Assembly (NCBI RefSeq): GCF_021166475.1
Contig: NZ_JAJOYS010000001.1
Location: 682,001 to 746,000, forward strand
Reading direction: 5' to 3'
Length of the DNA: 64,000 nt
Source: Pelagibacterium xiamenense
GTDB taxonomy: Bacteria > Pseudomonadota > Alphaproteobacteria > Rhizobiales > Devosiaceae
Under the pieces are notes generated by a model that had not been told where the DNA came from, did not search any database, and was given only the letters and a program-made list of their open reading frames with translations. Shown piece after piece: positions 41,975 through 50,208 of the stretch. A program made the translations under genes and the position numbers. Positions within the stretch are counted from its first letter, which is position 1; every line of letters begins with the position of its first letter.

Positions 41975-42463
41975 ATGCTCGATCGCGTGGTCGCCATGTT
42001 CAGCCGTTTGAAGACCAGCAGGCCAGAGCCCGGTGGTCCGCAGTTCGGTGCATTGCCCTATACCTTCGTGGACGGGCAAATCGTTGTGCTGCTTGTGACC
42101 TCGCGTGGCCGGGGGAAGTGGATCTTCCCCAAGGGCCGGCAGATCGAAGGTATGACGCCCTGGGAAACCGCAGCGCATGAAGCCTATGAAGAGGCGGGCG
42201 TCGAAGGCGAGATCGAACAAACGCCGATAGGATCCTACTTTCTGCCTGTTACCGATGAACGCCCGGCGCCAGTCGAGGTCAAGGTGTTCCCGCTCAAAGT
42301 GACCCGCCAGCGCGACGACTGGAAGGAGATGGGACAGCGATACCGGCACTGGGCCGTTCTCCGTGAAGCCAAGCGTCTGATCACCCACGACGGGCTCGCC
42401 GACCTTGCGGTCGCTCTGGCGAGCCGCGAGCAGTCGAGGGCCAGGGACGAAGAAACGCGCTAG
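41975..42463 (+). CDS. Nudix hydrolase
   Basis: 162 aa Nudix-fold hydrolase of nucleoside or inositol diphosphates. The Nudix box spans residues 54-76 with catalytic E69, E72 and E73 (HEAYEEAGV). The early Glu of the consensus is M60 and the usual Arg before E69 is H68. The KGRQIEGMTPWETAAHEA pattern resembles the DIPP-like branch common in alphaproteobacteria. Convergent with the phosphate transporter, the stops overlapping by a few bases. The substrate cannot be told from sequence. Confidence 0.88.
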   Translation: MLDRVVAMFSRLKTSRPEPGGPQFGALPYTFVDGQIVVLLVTSRGRGKWIFPKGRQIEGMTPWETAAHEAYEEAGVEGEIEQTPIGSYFLPVTDERPAPVEVKVFPLKVTRQRDDWKEMGQRYRHWAVLREAKRLITHDGLADLAVALASREQSRARDEETR

Positions 42464-43968
42464 AAGCCGAAGAGCGCCGACATCGCAAAATACAGCGCTG
42501 CTGACAGCAGGGCAGACGCCGGAACCGTGATGACCCACGCGGCGCCGATTGAAAAGGCGTGCTGGCGCCGCACAAGATAGCGGCGCTGGCGCTTCTGAAA
42601 ATTCGACACGGCTTCCTCGGGCGTCTTGTTGAGGTGACTGGTTTTCAAGAAGACGCCTTCCGGGCTCACGGCCTTGTTCCGGATACCGCGGTTGGAAAAG
42701 CCCTCGCGCAAAAAACCCACGCCGAAGACGGCGCCGATTGCGATGTGGGTTGAAGACACGGGCAGCCCGAGCGCCGAAGCGATCAGGACGGTGATGGCCG
42801 CCGCAAGGGCAACGCAATAGCCCCGGATTTCGTTGAGCTTGGTGATCTGTTCGCCGACGGTCCGGATAAGCCGCGGGCCAAACAGGGCCAGTCCGAGCGC
42901 AATACCGAGCGCACCGATGGCCAGCACCCAGATGGGAAGGGTTACGGCACCGTCCGAAATGGCGGCGCCATTTCCGACCGCAGCGACAATCGCCGCGAGG
43001 GGGCCAACGGCATTGGCCACGTCGTTGGCACCATGGGCGAAGCTCAACAGCGCCGTAGCGAATATCAGCGGGACCCGGAAGAGCGTACCCACCTGTTTGT
43101 TGGTGTTCTCCATCCTGCCGGTACGACCCCGCACCCACGGGATTGTCAGGGCCCAACCCACCCCCGCGAGAACCAGCCCCAGGAAAAGCACTTCGTGGGG
43201 CTCGAACGACCAAACCCGTTTCAAGCCCTTCATCGCCATGTACATGGCGAAAACCCCGCTCATGAGGGCGACGAGCACCGGAACCCAAATTCGGGCAGCG
43301 TCAACCTTGTTGGGCTTGAAAAGGATGGTGGCGTTGACCAGAGCGAGCAGGGCCGCCGCCATCACGCCGCCCAAGACGGGCGAAATCACCCAGCTCGCGG
43401 CGATCTTGCCCATGGTTGGCCAGATAATCGCACCGAAACCGGCCGCCGCAATGCCGCTGCCGACCACGCCGCCGACCACCGAATGGGTCGTGGAAACCGG
43501 CGCGCCGAGCAGTGTCGCAAGGTTGACCCAAAGCGCCGATGACAATAGCGCGGCCATCATGATCATGATGAAAGCGGTGGTCCCCAGCGTGGTCTCCGGC
43601 GTTATGATGCTGCGCGAAATCGTTGAAACCACGTCACCGCCGGCAAGCAGCGCGCCACCAGCTTCGCAAATCGCAGCGATCGCCAGTGCCCCGCCCATGG
43701 TCAAGGCTCTCGCCCCGACTGCCGGTCCCATATTATTCGCAACGTCATTGGCGCCGATATTGAGGGCCATATAGGCGGCGATGACCGTCGCAATCATCAC
43801 CAGGTAGCTCAACGGACTGCCCGACGCGGTGAAAATCGCCCAGGTCAGGGTCGCGAGCAGAAAGATCAGAGCCAGCCCCGGTGCTGCCATGGCACGGGAA
43901 CTGTCCCGGGTCGCGGCTTTCAACTGGTCGACCCGCTTGAGGTCCTTATCGATTGCACTTTTGGCCAT
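42460..43968 (-). CDS. Inorganic phosphate transporter, PiT family
   Basis: 502 aa low-affinity phosphate/cation symporter. The duplicated family signature GANDVAN appears twice (NIGANDVANNMGP near residue 72 and SFAHGANDVANAVGP near 312), with about ten to twelve membrane segments and a cytoplasmic N-terminus. It complements the high-affinity Pst system at the far end of the window. The upstream gap has the repeat ATGAC-ATC-GTCAT (44049-44061) of unknown role; I saw no clear PHO box there. Confidence 0.93.
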   Translation of the reverse strand: MAKSAIDKDLKRVDQLKAATRDSSRAMAAPGLALIFLLATLTWAIFTASGSPLSYLVMIATVIAAYMALNIGANDVANNMGPAVGARALTMGGALAIAAICEAGGALLAGGDVVSTISRSIITPETTLGTTAFIMIMMAALLSSALWVNLATLLGAPVSTTHSVVGGVVGSGIAAAGFGAIIWPTMGKIAASWVISPVLGGVMAAALLALVNATILFKPNKVDAARIWVPVLVALMSGVFAMYMAMKGLKRVWSFEPHEVLFLGLVLAGVGWALTIPWVRGRTGRMENTNKQVGTLFRVPLIFATALLSFAHGANDVANAVGPLAAIVAAVGNGAAISDGAVTLPIWVLAIGALGIALGLALFGPRLIRTVGEQITKLNEIRGYCVALAAAITVLIASALGLPVSSTHIAIGAVFGVGFLREGFSNRGIRNKAVSPEGVFLKTSHLNKTPEEAVSNFQKRQRRYLVRRQHAFSIGAAWVITVPASALLSAALYFAMSALFGF

Positions 43969-44183
43969 GAATCTTTCGTGTCGCGATTGCGCTGGGTACC
44001 TTCGGGCCGCCTCTATAGCAGAGGGGTGTCGTTTGCCACTCTATTGTGATGACATCGTCATAAATCATCCGTTTCCTGTGAGGGCATTTTCTGCGATCTG
44101 TGGGCCCAAATCTCTGGAAACAGCTCCCCTCGGGGTTTAGTTTACATGAAGGAACGTTTCCAGCCCCCGGAGAGAAAGCCTTT

Positions 44184-44801
44184 ATGTCCACCCCCAGCGG
44201 CCCGCGCAAAAAATCGGTAAACGAGCGGGTCCGGGACATGATCTGGCCCCGCATGGGGTTACGCCGCTATCTCACATACCTGCAGAAAAAGGTGTTGCGG
44301 CTGAGCGCCAGCCCGCATGCGATCGGCGCGGGCGTTGCCTCGGGTGCGGCCGTTTCGGTTTTTCCGCTTGTCGGGCTGCATTTCTTTTTGGGGTTCGTCC
44401 TGGCTTTCGTAACGCGCGGGAATATGCTCGCAGCGGCCATCGGCACAGCCTGGGGCAATCCGGTCACGTTTCCGTTGTTCTTCTCGCTGAGTTACCAGTT
44501 CGGCAGCGCCATCCTTGGCCTGTTCAAGACGCCTGGCACGCAGGCGGTACGGATGAGTGCTGAAAACACCGAAGCCCTCTCGGGAGGTCTGTTTGCACTC
44601 GATCTAGGCCAGATCCTGCCGCTCTTTCAGACCATGATGGTCGGTGCGCTGCCGCTGGCCCTTTTTACCTGGGCGTTTTTCTATATCCTGGTGCGCGGGG
44701 TCGTCACCAGCTTCCAGATCGCGCGCCGTGCCAGGCTGGCCGCGCGGCGCGGCAACAGCAAGGCCCCGCCGGGTGCCGCCAACGGACATTCGGGGCGATA
44801 G
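44184..44801 (+). CDS. DUF2062 domain-containing membrane protein
   Basis: 205 aa. The DUF2062 core covers residues about 25-180 with the conserved SPHAIGAGVASGAAVSVFPLVGLHFF start and the GTAWGNPVTFPLFF motif; three or four membrane helices. Function unknown; it is widespread in Rhizobiales. Start 44184 has a GGAGAGAAAG SD; upstream in-frame ATGs lack one. It converges on the GGDEF-EAL gene with 3 bp between stop codons. Confidence 0.88.
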   Translation: MSTPSGPRKKSVNERVRDMIWPRMGLRRYLTYLQKKVLRLSASPHAIGAGVASGAAVSVFPLVGLHFFLGFVLAFVTRGNMLAAAIGTAWGNPVTFPLFFSLSYQFGSAILGLFKTPGTQAVRMSAENTEALSGGLFALDLGQILPLFQTMMVGALPLALFTWAFFYILVRGVVTSFQIARRARLAARRGNSKAPPGAANGHSGR

Positions 44802-44804
44802 GGA

Positions 44805-47462
44805 TCAGCCGGTTTTCCGCCAGCGGTTCGACCGGACAAAGCCGGCAATGTCTTCTCCGCTCATCGGGCGCGCAAAAACGTAGCCTTGCAGGATGTTGCA
44901 CCCCATCTCCTTGAGGATATGGGCGTGTTCGAGCGTTTCGACGCCCTCGGCAACGACCTCGACACCGAGCGAGGCACCGATGTCGATGATCGAACTCACC
45001 AGTCCCCGCTGCGCTTGGGACGCCGTGATGGGCATGATCAGCTGCCGGTCGATCTTGAGCCGGTTGGGCTGAAGCTGCAAAAGGCTGACGATCGAGGCGT
45101 AGCCCGTGCCGAAATCGTCGATTTCGATGTCGATGCCGAGTTCGCGGATCTGGTCGATGGTCCAGGAGACCAGTGTGTCGCTCTCGTCGAGGTAGATCGA
45201 TTCCACCAGTTCGAATGAGACGGTGCCCGGCGCGATATTGAGCGCCTTGAGCGTATCGACGAGCGTTTCGTCCGCCAGCCGCCGTGCCGAAACGTTGACC
45301 GAAATGCGGGGAACGGCGATTCCCATGCGGGCCCATTCGGCGCGCTGGGCCATGGCCTGCTCGAGGATCAGCTTGTCGAGCACGGCGACGACGTTGAGCT
45401 CCTCGGCGATGTCCAGGAAATGGTCGGGCCCGAGCAAACCCTCGGTGGGATGCTGCCAGCGCGCGAGCGCTTCGAACCCGACGATGTCGAGCGTCCTTGC
45501 GTCGAATTGAGGCTGGTAGTGGGCGATGAAGGCGTTGGTTTCGAGGCCATTGAGAATCTCGTCCGCCGTGCGCTTGGTGTTGACGATCTCGGCCTGCAAC
45601 TCTTCGGAGAAAAACTCGTACCGGCTGCGCCCCCGCCGCTTGGCGCGGTAAAGCGCGATGTCCGCGTTGATCAGCAACTGCTTGGGCGAGATGGCTTCGC
45701 AGTTCCCGCTCGCAATGCCGATCGAAACGCCGAACCGGCACTCGTGTCCCTGATAGGTGACGGGCTGACGCATGGCGCCGATGATGCGCTCGGAGAGTTG
45801 CCGCAGATCGCTGGACGATTTGCGGCCTACGCACATGATGACGAATTCGTCGCCGCCGATCCGCGCCACAAAATCGTCAGGGCGGACAGCCGACTTGAGG
45901 ATTTCGGCGGCGTGGACGAGCATCGCGTCCCCAGCCGCGTGCCCCAGCGTGTCGTTGATCTGCTTGAAGCGATCAAGGTCTATATGGAGAATTGAAACTT
46001 CGGTGTGCTGGTTTTCTGCGTGGTGCGCGTGGGATTCCAGCGCCTCGTCGAGATAGCGGCGGTTGGGCAAGCCCGTCAGGGGGTCGTGAAGAGCATTGTG
46101 CTCGATCCGCGCCTTGGCGGTTTCGAGCTCGAGATTCTTGGCTTCGGCCTGCGTCTTGGCGCGCATGAGCGCTTCGGAAAGCTTTGCATCCGCCGTGACG
46201 TCCCAGTTGACGCCCACAATGCGCGGACTGGTGCCCGGATCCTGATAGACAGCGCCAATGGCCCGGATGTGCCGGATCTCCCCCGAGCGTGCGATGACCC
46301 TATAGTTGGATATATAGCGCGAGCCCGACCGGATTGCTTCGTTGAAGTCGCGCTCGGCGCGCTCGAAATCGTCCGGGTGCAGCGCATTGCGCCAATGGGA
46401 GTAGTCGCGCGGCCCGCCATCGACCGGCAGGCCATAAATCTCGTTCATCCTGTCGTCCCATGAGAGGTCGCCGGTGACGATGTTCATCTCCCAGACCCCG
46501 ACCTGTGAGGTCGCCAGCGCCAGCTCGAGGCGGCGCGAAAGCCGCGAGAGTTCGAGTTCGCGCCGTCGCTGCTCGATCACCCGGCGGCGGCGCTCTTCGC
46601 TCAGGCGTCCCGCGAGCAGGATGGGGATCAACACCAGCGCCGCGCAGATCGCCATGATAAGCCGCAACTGCCAGGTATTGGGCGGCATCGAACGCCAGCC
46701 ACCGGTCGGGTGGGCCGAAAGGAGCCAGCTTCCCGTGGGCAGTTCCACCGTCGCGGTCACGGGATTGTCGCGCAGGATGGCCGGATCACCCCAGAAGACG
46801 GGACCGTCCGCGCCCGTCCCGTCGGGTCCGGATATCGCGACTTCAAAGGGGCTCTCACGATCGTCGAGACCGGCCTGGGCATAGAGCGCGTCGGCGTCGA
46901 TGACCGCCGCAACAATACCCCAGAAATGCGATTGGCCGAGCGCATCCCTGTAAGATACGGGGAACCGGGCGATGAAGCCGGTTCCGCCCTGGACGAGATT
47001 AACGGGGCCCGCAAGGATCATCCGGCCGGTGTCCCGGGCGCGCAGCGCCGTATCGCGCTGGTCGGGATGGGCGTTGTAGTCCAGCCCGAGCGCCGATGCG
47101 TTGCCCGCGAGCGGGTAGACCATGCGCACGACGAGATCCGGGGCGGCGGCGACGTTGCGTAACTGATTGTTCTGTTCGAACACGTGGGACGCCAGCCGCG
47201 CAAAGCGCTCCTGACTCATGTCCGGCTCGACGGTGATGGTCCCCACCAGTCCATGCACGAGGTGAATGTTGGCGTTGATCTTGCCCTCAAGCCGCGCGCG
47301 CACCAGCGACAGGTGGTCGAGTACCGCGCTGCGTTGGCTCTGTTCGAAATAGGCGCGGTTCTGATACTCGGCAAAGAAGGCGGCAATGAGCGTGACGGCA
47401 AGCGCAATGATCGCCGGAATGTTGTTCGCGCGGAACAGAGCGCGCAAGCCTCTAGGCACCAT
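44805..47462 (-). CDS. CHASE-PAS-GGDEF-EAL cyclic-di-GMP signalling protein
   Basis: 885 aa inner-membrane sensor. An N-terminal membrane helix (about 12-32), a periplasmic CHASE-type sensor region to about 250, a second helix (about 255-275), a PAS domain (about 300-420, WEMNIVTGDLSWDDRMNEIYG), GGDEF with an intact GGDEF motif near 533, and EAL with EALARW near 661. Both enzyme motifs look complete (also DDFGTGYAS in EAL), so it could make or break c-di-GMP. Start 47462 puts the helix near the N-terminus; 47528 and 47648 are alternatives. Confidence 0.9.
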   Translation of the reverse strand: MVPRGLRALFRANNIPAIIALAVTLIAAFFAEYQNRAYFEQSQRSAVLDHLSLVRARLEGKINANIHLVHGLVGTITVEPDMSQERFARLASHVFEQNNQLRNVAAAPDLVVRMVYPLAGNASALGLDYNAHPDQRDTALRARDTGRMILAGPVNLVQGGTGFIARFPVSYRDALGQSHFWGIVAAVIDADALYAQAGLDDRESPFEVAISGPDGTGADGPVFWGDPAILRDNPVTATVELPTGSWLLSAHPTGGWRSMPPNTWQLRLIMAICAALVLIPILLAGRLSEERRRRVIEQRRRELELSRLSRRLELALATSQVGVWEMNIVTGDLSWDDRMNEIYGLPVDGGPRDYSHWRNALHPDDFERAERDFNEAIRSGSRYISNYRVIARSGEIRHIRAIGAVYQDPGTSPRIVGVNWDVTADAKLSEALMRAKTQAEAKNLELETAKARIEHNALHDPLTGLPNRRYLDEALESHAHHAENQHTEVSILHIDLDRFKQINDTLGHAAGDAMLVHAAEILKSAVRPDDFVARIGGDEFVIMCVGRKSSSDLRQLSERIIGAMRQPVTYQGHECRFGVSIGIASGNCEAISPKQLLINADIALYRAKRRGRSRYEFFSEELQAEIVNTKRTADEILNGLETNAFIAHYQPQFDARTLDIVGFEALARWQHPTEGLLGPDHFLDIAEELNVVAVLDKLILEQAMAQRAEWARMGIAVPRISVNVSARRLADETLVDTLKALNIAPGTVSFELVESIYLDESDTLVSWTIDQIRELGIDIEIDDFGTGYASIVSLLQLQPNRLKIDRQLIMPITASQAQRGLVSSIIDIGASLGVEVVAEGVETLEHAHILKEMGCNILQGYVFARPMSGEDIAGFVRSNRWRKTG

Positions 47463-47664
47463 TCTGCGCCTGCCCGTCGGTCTCGTTGTTGCCGCCACTG
47501 TCCCGTGCCTTTTCTCGCGTGTCGGCATTGTGTAGGCGACAGGACTTAATACAGCCTTTAAGCCGCACCGCGATCCGGCGGCATTAGGCCGGATCGCGGG
47601 CATTTGCGGGGCCTGGCTGGCCGGCGTGCAATCCCGTCTGGAAATCACGCGCCAATATGTTTAT

Positions 47665-47751
47665 GCTGAAGGTCTTCGCGAGAGCGCGAAGGGCAAGAGC
47701 AACCTCCGGCGGCAATATGGAAGTCCGCTTCCATATTCCGCCGTCTTTTTT
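47665..47751 (+). ncRNA. Candidate small RNA with two hairpins and terminator
   Basis: The 307-bp gap at 47463-47769 holds no ORF I can support. On the plus strand it carries a perfect hairpin CTTCGCG-AGAG-CGCGAAG (47674-47691), then a 16-bp stem with one bulge and TCTTTTTT. Both flanking genes are on the minus strand, so the terminator has no plus-strand gene to serve. The 5' end and promoter are not identifiable, so the sRNA is a hypothesis. Confidence 0.4.
47707..47751 (+). terminator. Strong plus-strand Rho-independent terminator
   Basis: CGGCGG-c-AATATGGAAG pairs with CTTCCATATT-CCGCCG around a TCCG tetraloop (10 + 6 bp, one bulged C) and is followed by TCTTTTTT. On the minus strand no U-run follows, so it would be at most a weak terminator for ribN, which ends 19 bp away. 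Confidence 0.8.
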
Positions 47752-47769
47752 GCGTTGCGCCGTTGAGCC

Positions 47770-48657
47770 TTAGAGGCGTCCCGTTTCCTGACGCATGATG
47801 TAAAGCGAACCCAGCACGATCATCGCCGCGCCCGGCCAGAACGCCGCGTTCGGTGCCGCGCCGAAGACGAGCCATGCGAGGATGATATTGAACGGCAGCT
47901 TCAGATCCTCGAACGGCTGAAGGTAGGCAGCGTCGGCTGCTGCATAAGCACGCGTCAGAAGATATTGTGCCGCCGCGGTCAAAACGCCGGCAGTCAGCAA
48001 TATCGTCCAGCCCTCGATCGCCGGCACTTCGAGGCCCGCGCCCAGATAAAGCGCGAAATTGATCGGCGAGAGAAGGAAAAGAAGGTAGAGCGCGATCGAC
48101 TCCGGACGCTCACTCCTGGTCAGTTCCTTGGTGATCAGCGAAGCGCCGGCCCAAAGCGCCGCGGCAACGACCGGCAGTAGGGAAAACGCAGTGAATGCTT
48201 CCGACCAAGGCGCGATGATGATCAGCGCGCCGATGAAGCCTACGAGCGTAGCGCCGACCCGCTGCAGCGTGACGCGTTCACGCAGGAACAGCGACGCGCC
48301 CGCGAGCACGAAAAAGGGCGAGGTCATCGAAAGCGCGATCGCCTGCCACAATGGCACATGCGCGAGCGCAAACACCCAGACTTGGACGCCGGCGGCCGAC
48401 AAAGCGACACGGGCAAGGTGCAGAACCGGCCGCTGGGTACGCATGGCCCCGAAGCCGCGCCGCCACACGAGCGGCAACGCGAAAAGAAAGGCGAGGAAAT
48501 ACTGCCAGAACGCGATCGTGGTCGAGGATAGCCCGCTGACTATTCCGGCCCATTGAACGGTGATGTTGATGCCGGCAAAGGCAATGCCGGCCAAAAGCAT
48601 CAGCCCCGCGCCCGTAAGCGCCGAACCGTGGGGAAGTGAGGAGGTCGTCTGGCTCAT
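47770..48657 (-). CDS. ribN: Riboflavin transporter RibN (DMT/EamA family)
   Basis: 295 aa drug/metabolite-transporter protein with ten predicted membrane helices in two EamA repeats. The FMN riboswitch directly upstream identifies it as the riboflavin importer RibN, first described in Rhizobium leguminosarum, rather than a generic exporter. Start 48657 has an AAAGGA SD; an ATG six codons upstream lies before that SD. Translation is probably blocked by an SD-sequestering helix (see 48660-48708) when FMN is bound. Confidence 0.87.
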   Translation of the reverse strand: MSQTTSSLPHGSALTGAGLMLLAGIAFAGINITVQWAGIVSGLSSTTIAFWQYFLAFLFALPLVWRRGFGAMRTQRPVLHLARVALSAAGVQVWVFALAHVPLWQAIALSMTSPFFVLAGASLFLRERVTLQRVGATLVGFIGALIIIAPWSEAFTAFSLLPVVAAALWAGASLITKELTRSERPESIALYLLFLLSPINFALYLGAGLEVPAIEGWTILLTAGVLTAAAQYLLTRAYAAADAAYLQPFEDLKLPFNIILAWLVFGAAPNAAFWPGAAMIVLGSLYIMRQETGRL

Positions 48658-48659
48658 CT

Positions 48660-48742
48660 GTCGATCCTTTCGCATGCCACCAGTGACCTCAGGGGATGCG
48701 GGATCGACGGCACGACGCCTCCGCTAGCGCGGAGCACGTGCC
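48660..48742 (-). promoter_or_regulatory. Predicted expression platform of the ribN riboswitch
   Basis: GTCGATCC (48708-48701 on the minus strand) is perfectly complementary to GGATCGAC (48667-48660), which contains the ribN SD, giving an 8-bp SD-masking helix with a 33-nt loop. Immediately 5' is a hairpin (48742-48709) with stems GGCACG/CGTGCC and CTCCGC/GCGGAG and no U-tract. This suggests translational rather than transcriptional control. Confidence 0.55.
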
Positions 48743-48753
48743 TTAATGTCATT

Positions 48754-48901
48754 CCCGTTCTCTTCCATCCGGACTGTGACCGTCGGCTTCGGAATTGCAC
48801 CGAATCTGCTGACCTTCATGTCGGGGACATGAAGCGCTCGCGGGCTTCGGACCTGTGGTCCGTTACCGCCGGTGGGGACTTTCACCCCGCCCTGAGAACA
48901 T
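48754..48901 (-). ncRNA. FMN riboswitch (RFN element)
   Basis: Read on the minus strand, the hallmark RFN blocks occur in order: TTCTCAGGGCGGGGTGAAAG, CCCACCGGCGGTAA, GCCCGCGAGCG, a GACATGAAGGTCAGCAG arm, GATTCGGTG, AATTCCGAAGCCGACGGT and CAGTCCGGATGGAAGAGAAC. The 5' and 3' GTTCTC/GAGAAC ends close helix P1. It binds flavin mononucleotide and controls ribN, the next gene downstream. Confidence 0.97.
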
Positions 48902-48981
48902 TATCGTCGACAGTCCATCGTGAAATGCCGATGGGACAGAGATAGAGCGCTCCGTGCGCCGATGCAAGCGCGAACGGAAAG

Positions 48982-49012
48982 AAAAAAGGACCGCCCAAGC
49001 TGAGCGGTCCTT
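48982..49012 (-). terminator. Terminator of the extended-SD small mRNA
   Basis: On the minus strand AAGGACCGC and GCGGTCCTT pair around a 9-nt loop, directly followed by TTTTTT (48987-48982). It lies about 60 bp after the stop of the 25-codon ORF and just before the ribN leader, so it insulates the two units. Confidence 0.85.
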
Positions 49013-49073
49013 CCATGAAATCGCCACAGCGAGTGGCCTGAACCCCTTGCAACCAAGTGGTTCGGAGAGGAGA

Positions 49074-49151
49074 TCTATTTCAGCGAGGGCTGCCTCGCCA
49101 AAATCACCTCACACCCAAAGCCGCTCCCGCATGCGCGGATCTCACTAGACA
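49074..49151 (-). CDS. 25-aa small protein of an extended-SD mRNA (rreB/rreR-like class)
   Basis: The ORF reads MSSEIRACGSGFGCEVILAR then QPSLK and stop. It has an ATG start and two cysteines, with no membrane segment and no family I recognise. Its SD (49167-49152) pairs with 16 nt of the 16S rRNA 3' end, far longer than normal. Small mRNAs with such extended SDs are known as rreB (Bradyrhizobiaceae, 14 aa) and rreR (Rhodobacter lineage, 18 aa); this is similar in layout but not in peptide. It is a monocistronic unit with its own terminator. The peptide may matter less than ribosome binding. Confidence 0.7.
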
Positions 49152-49167
49152 TTGGATCACCTCCTTT
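49152..49167 (-). promoter_or_regulatory. Extended 16-nt Shine-Dalgarno sequence
   Basis: GAAAGGAGGTGATCCA, ending directly at the ATG, is fully complementary to TGGATCACCTCCTTTC, the 3' end of alphaproteobacterial 16S rRNA. It is not a 16S gene fragment: nothing upstream or downstream resembles rRNA. Confidence 0.9.
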
Positions 49168-49323
49168 CACTTGGTTGAAACCACCTCGATGGTGCATGGC
49201 TTTGCTCGATTTGGCAAGCCGGGCCCACTCCCCAACCCACGCAAACTAATGTGAGTGGGTATCCGATATCGATGGCTTCTCAAGCCCTTAGAGATGATTC
49301 ATACTTCGCCGTCCGTCGAATCG

Positions 49324-50208
49324 TCAGGTAAGGACGCACCGCCGCCGGTATTCGCTTGCGGCGTAAATCAGCAGCACGGCGACGGCCAGTCCGCCAGCCA
49401 TCGCGATCCAGTCGATCTGCATGAGCATCTGCGTAATCACTGGCCCCGCTTGAAGGCGGGCCTGTCCTTCCCAGACGGCTTCAAGATCGATCGCATCGAC
49501 GTTGAAGGTCAGCCTGTTCTCAAGGAACCGCCACACATAGCCGCCGCTGCGCTCGAAATTGCGCATTGCGATCGCTTCAAACAGCGATATGACGCCGGGG
49601 ATGAGGACCGACAACGGGATCGACCAGCGGCCGAAAACCGTGCCCAGCAATCCGATCCAGCCGTAGAACGGCAGGTACCATAGCAACGATGTGACAAACA
49701 GCATTGTCGCGATGGCGACGACGTTGAGGAGCGTTACGGCAACCTCTGCCGCCGACGGTGGGCTGAAGCCTGCCAGGAGGTTGGCCACGGTGTAGGTGGG
49801 CAGATAGGCGATCAGTGCCGTAAGCACCGTCGCAACAAGGATCGCCGCGGGGAAGATCGTCAGCCCCGCAGCAACCTTGCTCGAGAGGATCTTGAGGTCC
49901 GACTGCGGCATGGACTTCCAGAACAGCATCGCATTGTTGCGGCTGTCCGCGGAAAAGGCGTTGGCATAGTAAAACATCAGCGTGACGAGCAGATACAGCC
50001 ACCAGCCTGCCACGGTTACCGAAAGCAGAGCCTCATAGAGCCGCAACGCGCTCGAGGGCCCGTCCGAAAAGCTTGCGTCGACCGAGTGACCGACCATGCC
50101 GTAAAGCGCCGCAGCGAGCATGAGGCCGATCAGCACCATCGGCGCAACGACGAACGCGAGCCTGTGTTCGAGATATTCGCGCTTGATAAGAGCTACAAAG
50201 GCGCGCAT
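49324..50208 (-). CDS. ABC-2 type transporter permease
   Basis: 294 aa membrane protein with about six hydrophobic helices and a large extracytoplasmic loop after the first, as in ABC-2 exporters. ALIKREYLEHR at the N-terminus and YANAFSADSRNNAMLFWKSMP resemble YtrC/YtrD-like or antibiotic-responsive permeases. It starts one base inside the ATPase stop. It is the third gene of a GntR-ATPase-permease operon; the exported substrate is unknown. An inverted repeat CCCACTC/GAGTGGG (49223-49258) follows it. Confidence 0.85.
   Translation of the reverse strand: MRAFVALIKREYLEHRLAFVVAPMVLIGLMLAAALYGMVGHSVDASFSDGPSSALRLYEALLSVTVAGWWLYLLVTLMFYYANAFSADSRNNAMLFWKSMPQSDLKILSSKVAAGLTIFPAAILVATVLTALIAYLPTYTVANLLAGFSPPSAAEVAVTLLNVVAIATMLFVTSLLWYLPFYGWIGLLGTVFGRWSIPLSVLIPGVISLFEAIAMRNFERSGGYVWRFLENRLTFNVDAIDLEAVWEGQARLQAGPVITQMLMQIDWIAMAGGLAVAVLLIYAASEYRRRCVLT

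Larger units (their letters stand above)
49049..49176 (-). promoter_or_regulatory. Long-range stem enclosing the small ORF
   Basis: CAACCAAGTG just before the SD (49176-49167) is the perfect complement of CACTTGGTTG in the 3' UTR (49058-49049). Inside it, SD bases GAGGTGAT (49162-49155) face ATCTCCTC (49073-49066, directly after the stop) with 7 of 8 pairs. The two helices are separated only by a 4x7-nt internal loop, so the message can fold its own SD shut. Confidence 0.6.

Noticed and set aside
43969-44183. PHO box upstream of the PiT transporter
   Set aside because: ATGAC-ATC-GTCAT is an inverted repeat, not the direct repeat with 4-base spacer that PhoB needs.
49152-49167. Fragment of a 16S rRNA gene
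   Set aside because: The match to the 16S 3' end is only 16 nt, ends exactly at an ATG on the opposite strand, and has no flanking rRNA similarity; an extended SD explains it better.
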